The position numbers and the translations under genes were made by a program. This document shows positions 1 to 8,800 of a stretch of 52,185 nt of DNA, one piece after another. The first letter of the stretch is position 1; every line of letters starts with the position of its first letter. The notes beneath the pieces were generated by a model, which worked only from the letters and a program-made list of their open reading frames with translations, made no database searches and was not told where the DNA came from. This DNA is from Acidobacteriaceae bacterium (lineage in GTDB: Bacteria; Acidobacteriota; Terriglobia; Terriglobales; Acidobacteriaceae): the NCBI GenBank assembly GCA_003151335.1, contig PLXE01000119.1, positions 1-52,185 on the forward strand. Reading direction: 5' to 3'.

Positions 1-2768
1 TCGCGCTGGTCGGCGGCCTTCGGATTGGCGGCAAGATAGGCGAGGTGAGCTTCGGCTTGCGCGTAGACCTGTTTACGTGCCTGCTCAAACACCGCCTGCT
101 CGAAGCAGCGATAGTGCAATTCGCGCGCGAGGTCGCTGACGGAGGGGAACTGTCCGCGTGTCATGGCGATGATCCGGTCAAGCAGTAAACGAAACGGCTC
201 GTCCGCGTGCTGCGCGAAGGCGTCGACGCACGCCAGACGGCGTTCCAGCAAAGCCAGAATAGGCGCCACTTGCTGCTCCACCCGTTGGTGCGACTTGTAG
301 ATCCAGAGCAAGCTCTCTTCCAGTTCGGGCGAGCGGTCTAGCGTCTGCACGCCATAATGAGCCAGAGTGCGACGGAGCGCTTCCACAAACTCGGGCGGGA
401 GGCCCTCGCCGCGCGTTTCGAGCATGCGCGAATAGGAAAAGAGGTAGGCTTCGGTGCTGGGCGCTTCACCGCCGGCGAGATCGTGCACGCTCGGTTTCCG
501 GCGAAACAGCGAGCATATATCCACAAAAATGTTGAGGATCTCATCTTCGCGGCGTCTTATTTCGACGCTATCGGCGGGAGCTTCCTTGAGCTGGCTCCAT
601 TGCGCAAACAGCCGCGCCGTCTGGGCCGGGTCAGCATCAAAGCCCAGCATAAGGTGACTCAGTTCTTCCAGGTCCTGGTGCCAGCGAGATTGAGTGTCCT
701 TTCCGGGCTCGTTCGCCGTGGGAGACTCACCAAATACCACCCGCTCCGTAGTTGCCGGCGTCTGGTCATTCGCAATGGCTTCGATTTGCAGCAGCGGAAC
801 TCCGGCGTCCACCTGCACATGCGGTATCGTCATCACCTGGCGAACTCTTCCGGAAAATGGGGCGACGACCGCCATCTCCATTTTCATGGCTTCCAGCACA
901 GCCAAGGTATCCCCAGCCGAAACCACGTCGCCCGCTTTCACCGCAATGGAAACGACTACCGACGGCCCGGGCGCATGGACCATTCCGCCGTCATCTCGAT
1001 TGATCGAGTGCGACACGCCGTCCACCTCGATCCGGTAATTCAGACCTTGAACTATGGAGACAACGTGGAAGCGCCGCCCCAAGGCGGTGAGCCAATATTC
1101 AAACTTGCCCAGAGGGTGGATAAGCGCCTCGATGCGCGATCCGTCCACTTCTACGCGGTATTGGTGAGGGCCGAGGCAACAAACCTTGAGCGAGTATCTT
1201 TGTCCCCGATAGCGTAGTTCCACCGTCCGGCCTAGCTCATTGCGAACGTGTGGTCGTCCGCGGACGGCTGAGGCATAGAACTGCGTCTGCTCCACTGCCA
1301 ACTCGGCAGAGTAGGCTTCGATTGCCGCTTGCACCAGCGCCACATCGGCGTGCCGCCTGGAACAATGCCCGCCATGCGCCGCCAGACGGTCCAGCCATCC
1401 GATATCCACTTCCGCTCGCTGCACCTCAGCCCGGTTCACCAAGTCCAGCAGAAATGCTTTGTTGCTGGTTCCGCCCTTGATGACGACAACGCTTTCGCGG
1501 AGCACCCGCTGCAGCCTCGAAAGTGCTTCCCCACGGTTTTGTCCATAGGCAATGATCTTGGCGATCATGGAATCGAACTCCGGGGGGATGGCATCGCCTA
1601 CCGCCACACCGGTGTCAATGCGCACCCCGGGGCCGGTCGCAAGCCTGAACCGCTCAATCGTCCCGGGGGCCGGTGCGAAACTGTTTTCCGGATCTTCGGC
1701 GTTCAGCCGCACTTCAATCGCGTGACCAGTTGTCCGGGGCGATTCTCCTTCCAGGCGTCCGCCGCGAGCGACGTGAATCTGCAGCTTGACGAGGTCGCAA
1801 CCGGTCGTGCACTCGGTCACCGGATGTTCGACTTGCAACCGGGTATTCATCTCCATGAAGGAGAAGCGGTGGCTTTCCGGCTGGTACAGGAATTCGACAG
1901 TCCCGGCGTTGTGATATCCCGCCACCTGGCTCAAGCGCACCGCCGCCTCGCGTAACGCCTGGTCCTGCAGCGAGGTGAGCGCCGGCGAGGGAGCTTCCTC
2001 CAGTACTTTCTGGTGGCGGCGTTGAATGGTGCAGTCACGCACCCCGAGCGGCCATGTCGTACCGTAATGATCGGCGATGACTTGCACCTCAACGTGGCGC
2101 GCCGCCTGAACCAGTTGCTCCATGAAAACGGTGGCATTGCCGAAGGATTTAAACGCCTCGGCGCGAGCGCCTTCAAAAGCCAGCGCGAGTTGGGGCGCAG
2201 AATTCACGCGCCGAATCCCATGACCGCCGCCTCCCGCCGTGGCTTTAATCAGAAGCGGATAGCCCAGGCGCTCGGCGTGGCGCTGGGCCTCGGCGAGCGT
2301 TTCCACCGGGCCGCCGCTCCATGGCGCAACCGGTATCTGGGCCTGCTCAGCCAGAAGTTTTGAGCTGATCTTGTCGCCCAGGCGCCGCATGACGTCGCCA
2401 TCCGGACCGATGAACACGATGCCGAGCTTGCGGCAAAGGTCCGCGAATCCAGGGTGCTCGGCGACAAAACCCCATCCCACCCAGACCGCCTCGGCGCGCG
2501 CTTTGGTCAACACCTGTTCCAGCAGGTCGTAATCGACGTAGCTGCTCTTGGATTGACCCGTGGCCGGGTCCTTGCGCAGAGCGGCGCCCAGAGACAGCGC
2601 TTCGTCCGCTTCGCAGACGAACATCGCGTGACGGTCGGGCTCGGTATAGAGGGCGATGGTACACAACGATGCGCCGTACTCTTGATTGAACTCGCGCGCC
2701 GCGTGTATGAAACGCATCGCGGCTTCACCGCGGTTGACGATGGCCACACGTTGAAATTCGTGCTGCAT
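1..2768 (-). CDS. Biotin carboxylase-BCCP subunit of a long acyl-CoA carboxylase (partial, runs off left edge)
   Basis: I translated this frame by hand; it is open from an ATG at 2768 to the left edge (about 922 residues, C-terminus missing). Residues 1-450 are a biotin carboxylase: N-terminal VAIVNRGEAAMRF, ATP-grasp glycine loop GGGGHG (179-184), and FMEMNTRLQVEHPVTE (304-319) with the catalytic E/N/R set. A BCCP domain follows with the biotinylation motif EAMKM (Lys629). About 270 mostly helical residues come next that are neither BC nor BCCP. By family analogy this could be the linker before a carboxyltransferase lying outside the window. It should carboxylate biotin with ATP and bicarbonate to make malonyl- or methylmalonyl-CoA. 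A GGAGAA ribosome binding site precedes the ATG. It lies 46 bp downstream of the synthase gene on the same strand, so the two are probably co-transcribed. Substrate and the downstream domain are inferred. Confidence 0.9.
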   Translation of the reverse strand, partial: MQHEFQRVAIVNRGEAAMRFIHAAREFNQEYGASLCTIALYTEPDRHAMFVCEADEALSLGAALRKDPATGQSKSSYVDYDLLEQVLTKARAEAVWVGWGFVAEHPGFADLCRKLGIVFIGPDGDVMRRLGDKISSKLLAEQAQIPVAPWSGGPVETLAEAQRHAERLGYPLLIKATAGGGGHGIRRVNSAPQLALAFEGARAEAFKSFGNATVFMEQLVQAARHVEVQVIADHYGTTWPLGVRDCTIQRRHQKVLEEAPSPALTSLQDQALREAAVRLSQVAGYHNAGTVEFLYQPESHRFSFMEMNTRLQVEHPVTECTTGCDLVKLQIHVARGGRLEGESPRTTGHAIEVRLNAEDPENSFAPAPGTIERFRLATGPGVRIDTGVAVGDAIPPEFDSMIAKIIAYGQNRGEALSRLQRVLRESVVVIKGGTSNKAFLLDLVNRAEVQRAEVDIGWLDRLAAHGGHCSRRHADVALVQAAIEAYSAELAVEQTQFYASAVRGRPHVRNELGRTVELRYRGQRYSLKVCCLGPHQYRVEVDGSRIEALIHPLGKFEYWLTALGRRFHVVSIVQGLNYRIEVDGVSHSINRDDGGMVHAPGPSVVVSIAVKAGDVVSAGDTLAVLEAMKMEMAVVAPFSGRVRQVMTIPHVQVDAGVPLLQIEAIANDQTPATTERVVFGESPTANEPGKDTQSRWHQDLEELSHLMLGFDADPAQTARLFAQWSQLKEAPADSVEIRRREDEILNIFVDICSLFRRKPSVHDLAGGEAPSTEAYLFSYSRMLETRGEGLPPEFVEALRRTLAHYGVQTLDRSPELEESLLWIYKSHQRVEQQVAPILALLERRLACVDAFAQHADEPFRLLLDRIIAMTRGQFPSVSDLARELHYRCFEQAVFEQARKQVYAQAEAHLAYLAANPKAADQR

Positions 2769-2814
2769 AAATTCTCCGATCGACCGATCGTCACAGCGAC
2801 CAGGTTAAGTTCGT

Positions 2815-5800
2815 TTATGCCATGACGGCATGCAGCAGTTTCAAAGGCCCGTCATCGAGGCTGTTGGGCATCGCTGCCGTGCGGTAGCCGCTTAGCTGCA
2901 CGTAGCAGTTTCCTTTCGTGTCCACAACCTCGGCATCGAAGCTTTCTTGCTCCAGATTGGGGGTGACCACGGCGTACAACTGGCTTTCAGCCAGGTCCGG
3001 CGCACGCAGCAAGGACACTTGATGAACGTCCTGTGGCAGACCAAACCGGTTTTGCACGCTCATTTCCCAGAGCCCGGCGGTCTGGAAGCAAAGCTCGATC
3101 AGCCGTGGCGCCATCAGCGTCGGCCGGTTGGACGGCTGGTGGTTGCTGGGCAATCCTCCGGCCATCAACCCGATCATCCGCTTTCCATCCCACCAAGCCC
3201 GCTCCAGGACTTGGTACGCCGGTCCGTGAAAGTAAACGCGATAAATTTCGGCGGCTTCCACGATGGAGTCGGAAGACGTAACCAAGGCCTTCGCGGTCAC
3301 CGCGGTTGGCGTCCGCTTCGACAGTCGCACCCGGGCCGTGAAGTGAATAGTCTCTTGCGGCTCCGCATGGTTGGGCAGCATGCGACGGCCAATGAGCTGG
3401 CAATCTGCGAGCAACCTGTCACCTTGCGGGTAGTACACGGCCTGGATCGTCACGGCCCGCGGCTCATCACGGTAGAACTTGAACGGTGACAGGAAATTCA
3501 CCTCTTCCACCGCCTCGACATGCCAGCCGGGATGCACGCGCAGGGCAGCCTCGGCGAATCCCTCGATCCCCATGACTCCGGGCAGCACCGGCGTGCCGCC
3601 GATCCGGTGATCGTACAAGAATGGTTGAAGTTTGGGATCGAGAGTGGTCTCCATGGTCAAGCCACTGTAAATACCCATTCCGGTGATCTTGCCCATCATC
3701 GGTCCTTGCCGCAGCTTTTCGGTGGTAGCGGCGAGGGCGTCGGTGTCAAGTCCACCGGTGTCATCCCATTCATTCAGAAGAATGCCCATGCGCTGGCCTA
3801 TGACAACTTCACCGCTCGTCCCTCCTGAGGTCAGTTCGCGGCGGACCAGCGGAATGCCGGCTTCGGGCGGCAACATATCGATGCCGGCCAGTTCCATCAT
3901 CTTCGGAATGGAGCCGCGCGTAGCCATGCCGATACCGCCCCACGCTGTCCAGTCGATGACGATGCCGCGGGTACCCGGCCGAGTCGTGCGGAAGCTTGAC
4001 GTGATCTTGCACAGCAGGTCGTTGGCGGAACTGTAATCGGTCTGTCCTCCGTTGCCGAAGCGGCCGGCAATCGAGCTGAATACCACCGTTGCGCCGAGGG
4101 GCATATCGCCGATAGCATGCAAAAGGTTGAACCAGCCGTCGCTCTTGACGTCAAACACCAGGTCGAACTCGCGCGGATCTTTGTCTGGCAGGAAATGGCT
4201 GCGCTCGATTCCCGCAGCGTGCAGCAGCACGTCAATGCGACCGCTGCGCTCCCGCACCTGGTTGATGATTCGGGCCACTCCATCCGCATCCGTTAGGTTG
4301 ACGGCGAAGTAGTGTGCCGCGCCTCCCGCGGCTCGCACCGCGTTGATCGCATTCTTAGCGGCTTGCGCACGTTCGAGGGCAGCTAGCTCCTTTTCCACCA
4401 GCGCCGGTGTAGCTCGCTCACCGCGCGCCTGGATGCGCGCGAACAGATCGCGCTTCAGGCCTTCCTTGTCGCTCACGAAGCGCTTGAGGTCGGGGTTGTC
4501 CGGATCGGGTTCGGGCACCAGATCAAGCAAGTAGAACGTGCCGCCCGAAGCTGCCGCCAGGTCGGCGGTGATGGCCGAGACGATGCTTCCCGCCGCGCCG
4601 GTGATCAGAAAGACGGTGTCGCTGTCGAGTCTCAATCCGGGCTGTCCATCGGCCGCGGGCTGTTCTTGCAGTCCCACCGTCCAGCGCTGCCCGTCCTTGT
4701 AGCCGATCTCGATTGCGCCGGGGTCGCGCAGGGTTTCCTCGATAAGGATTTCCGCCAGTTCCGACGGCTTGCGCTCGGCTTCGAAATCGACCGCTTTGAC
4801 GAGGGCGTCCTGCCGCTCCCGTTTATACGTCTTGGTAAAGCCCACGACCGCGCCGCCCAGGGGTGCGACCGCTCCGGCGTCGTCGTAACCGTGCTGCCCG
4901 CCCAGTCGCGTCGCCGACACCAGGAATGTACCCGGCTTCGCAACCTGGTCGAACAGAACACGCATGGTGGTATAAAGCGATTTCGCCCGGACCCACAGGG
5001 CCTGGCGCCAGGACGCAAGGTCCATGCCGGCAAGATTGTCCTCGTGATCCAGCGCGGACAGCCAATACACTCCTTGCACCGGCCCGGCGGCCAGCCACTC
5101 TTTGAGGCGATGGCTCAGCGCATCGGCATCCGGCGCGTCCTTGATCCATAGGACTTCTACACCCCTCATCGTCTCCAGCCGTTGCGCCAGTGCCTGTCCC
5201 ACTCCACCGTTGTCGGGCATGATCACCACGCGGTTTCCGCGGGCGAAGGTCACACCGGTTGGCTTACAAACCTTAAGCGGCGGCCGCAGATTGGGAACTG
5301 GCACGCGGCGTGGAATAAGGTTGGCAGCATCGAAACTGGCGACTGGCGGGTGCGTCGGCGTAACCGCTTTCGCAGCAGGGGTTACGGGGGCAGGTGCGCT
5401 GACCGTTGTCCGCTGCCCGGCATGGGCAAATTGAATGACGTGGGCCAGGGTTGGGAAGTCGCGCAGCTTGAGGTTCTCATCGCGCGGGATGTTATACGCC
5501 GCTCGAATGGCGGCGAACATCTCCGCCTGCTTAACGGTGTCTATGCCGAGGTCGGCTTCCAGGTCAAGATCCAGGTCCAACATGTCCTTGGGGTAGCCCG
5601 TCTTCTCGGCCACGATCTCCAACACCTTGTCTTTGATGGAATCGTCTGTGATAGCTGGAGCCGCGACAGTTGTCGGCGTTGGAGCGGCTGGTTCGGCGGT
5701 GATTGGCGACGACGGAGCCGTGCTCGCCAAGTCCGGCCGCTTCTCATAGACGAACCGGATCACGTGCGCCAGAGTTGGGTAGTCGCGCAACTTGCGGTTC

Positions 5801-8800
5801 TCGTCGCGCGGGATGCTGTAGATCTCACGGATGGCGGCAAACATCTCCGCCTGCTTAACCGTATCCACGCCGAGGTCCGCTTCCAGATCAAGATCGACAT
5901 CCAGCATGTCTTTGGGATAGCCGGTCTTCTCCACCATCAAGGCGAGAATGCGCTCCTTCACGTCATCGGCAGCGCCGTCCTTGGGAGATGTCACCGGGGA
6001 CGGCGGGGTCGGCAGTTGGGTTGCGGCGAGGTTCGGTACGGCTGCGGGTATCTCAGCCGTCTTCGCCACGGGAGTCGCGCTGGCTAGGTCGGGTCGCTTC
6101 TCGTACACGAACCGAATTACGTGCGCCAGAGTTGGGTAGTCGCGCAACTTGCGGCTCTCGTCGCGCGGGATGTTGTAGATCTCGCGGATGGCGGCGAACA
6201 TCTCCGCCTGCTTGACGGTGTCCACGCCGAGGTCCGCTTCCAGATCAAGATCGACATCCAGCATGTCTTGGGGATAACCAGTCTTCTCTACCATCAACGC
6301 GAGGATGCGTTCCTTCACCGACTCGCCAGCGCCGTCATTCGGAGATATCACCGCGGACACTGGCGTGATCGGTTGGGTTGCGACGGGAATCGGCACGGCT
6401 GCAGGTATCTCAGCCTTCTTCGGTGACGACGGAGCAAGAGCCAGGTCGGGCCGCTTCTCGTACACGAAGCGAATCACATGCGCCAGCGTGGGATAGTCGC
6501 GCAGCTTGCGGTTTTCATCGCGCGGGATGTTGTAGATCTCACGGATGGCGGCGAACATTTCCGCCTGCTTGACGGTGTCCACGCCAAGGTCCGCTTCCAG
6601 ATCAAGATCGATATCCAGCATGTCTTGCGGATATCCGGTTTTCTCCACCATCAAGGCAAGGATGCGTTCCTTCACGAGATCCCCAGCGCCGTCTTTAGGA
6701 GACGTCACCGCGGGTATCGGCGCAGGAGCTTTCGTTTCCACTTTCATCTTCGCCGGCGGGGCCGATGCCACTGCGGCTGATGTCCTTTCTTGAAGCGGCT
6801 CGCTCTTTGCCACAACCTTTGGCGGTGCAGAAGCTACGGGCGCTGCGACTTTTGTCTGCACCTCAGATGTAACGACCGCTCGGGATGTTGCGGCTGGCGC
6901 CGTCGCGGCCTCCTTGACGGCTCCTGCCATCCGCGCTGCCAGCCCTTGGTCGCGCACGCGCAGCGTACGGTGAACTACTTCCAGGTCGGCGACCGGGCGG
7001 CCTGCCATCCGGCTTAGCCAAGCGTTCCAGACGTTCTCGTCGGCAATACGATAGGCGTAGCCCAGAGCATTCGGTCCGCGACGGATCCCGTCTTTGGTCG
7101 GCACCCAGCGCAACAGAATCATGCTGATCTGGGAACCGAAACCGGCGCCCAAGTGCATGGCATACTGCACGGGATAGGCGCCGCCCTTCGACAGGTTCAA
7201 CAGACCCAACTCGGGATCGACTTCCTTGAAGTTGGCGACGGGCGGCACTAATCCCGTTTCCAGGGCCTTCACCGCAAGGACATCTTCGATGCCGGTGGCC
7301 ATGGCGTGGCCAGTCAAGCCTTTGGTATTGGCAATGACGATTCGATCGGAGCTATCGCCGAAGACGCGACGCAGTGCGTGGATCTCCGCCGAGGCGCTGC
7401 CGCCACGCGCGGGCGTGTAAGTTTCGTGGGAAACGAAGACCATCTGCGGCGCGATCTGATTGCGGGCGACGCCGCTGCAGGTTTCGGCTTCGGCGACCAG
7501 GCCTTCCATCACCTGGCCAATGTGCTGCACGTCGAGGCGAGTGCCATGAAATGCGCTGTTGGCTGTCACCGCGCTCAACACTTCACAGATAGGCTGGATT
7601 CCGCGCTCACGCGCAGCATCCAGGCTCTCCACCACAAGGGCGGCGGCGCCCATGCCCATGATCAGGCCATGCCGGCGGCGGTCGAAGGGAATCGCGGCGT
7701 CTTCAACGTTTTCATCGGTGGCGGCGGCTCCGCTGGCCAGAAAACCGGCGCCCATCCAATCGATCAGGTTGTCGGAGGTGACATCGTCTGCCGAGATGAC
7801 GATGACGCGGCGGCACCGTCCGGCGCGAATCCAGTCTTGCGCCAGCGCAACGCCTTGGGCGGTAGTGGCGCAGGCGGAGTTGATTTGCGTATTGGGACCG
7901 CGCGCGCCGATCAGTTCGGCGAATTGCGAATGTCCCATGGACAAGACTCTGAGCAGGAAGCGCCGGTCGAAGACATACGGCTGTTTTTCGATGGCCAGGC
8001 GCAACTCCTCGATGCGCCGGTCGATCTCCTGCCCCAGACCCGAATGGCCGTTACCTGCGGCCCGGGCACGGAGGCCTTCCAGCAAAGCCAACTGCTGGCG
8101 GCGCTCATGGTCTTTGTAATAGCTACCCATTATGTCGGCGAAGGAGTCACAGCCGGGGAAGGCGGAACCACAAATTACGCCGGTATCGTCGCGCATGGCG
8201 TCTGGCAATCCCCAGCGGTCCGGCAACTGGGTGCCTTTGGTCGTGGTCTTATAACGCATGACCAGCGGGATGCCAGCGTCACGCAGCGCGTCGATTCCAG
8301 CGCCGATAGCCAGGCGAGTGACACGGTCGAAAGCGGCCAGGTGTTCCGAGGGAACGCCGAATTCACTTCCCAGATCGAAGGCGCCCCCGCGGCCCGCCAG
8401 CTTGATGACATCCGCCACGTCGTGAATGGATTCAAACGTGGCCTCTCCCTGCTCGCTCTTAACCAGGCGCAAGATGTTCTTGTCCAACATGCCCTGGCGG
8501 AAGCGCGCTGGGATGGCGCTGATGAATTGATCACCGCGCAAGATGCGTTCGATGTTGCCATCGTCGAAGATGCGCTCAGTCCCAGGCAGACCCAACGACG
8601 CGCCGGTGATGCCCACTTGAAGACTGGCGGTGGCGGGCTTCTCGCCGTGGTTAATTTGCCAGCCGGCTCGTTCCAGAGTCTCGGCGAACAGGCGACCAAG
8701 TTCGTTGTACCCATTACCGTTCGCAGGGATCGACGGCGACGCGACGGAGGGGGGAGCAATTGCCGCCAGCGGCATTGGTTTGGTGTCGTTCGCTGGAGTG

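Noticed and set aside
357-1217. 286-codon plus-strand frame
   Set aside because: Antisense to the BCCP region of the carboxylase, which is clearly coding.
6950-8590. Second KS as a chain-length factor
   Set aside because: The active-site Cys (SACAT) and both His residues are present, so it should be a condensing KS.
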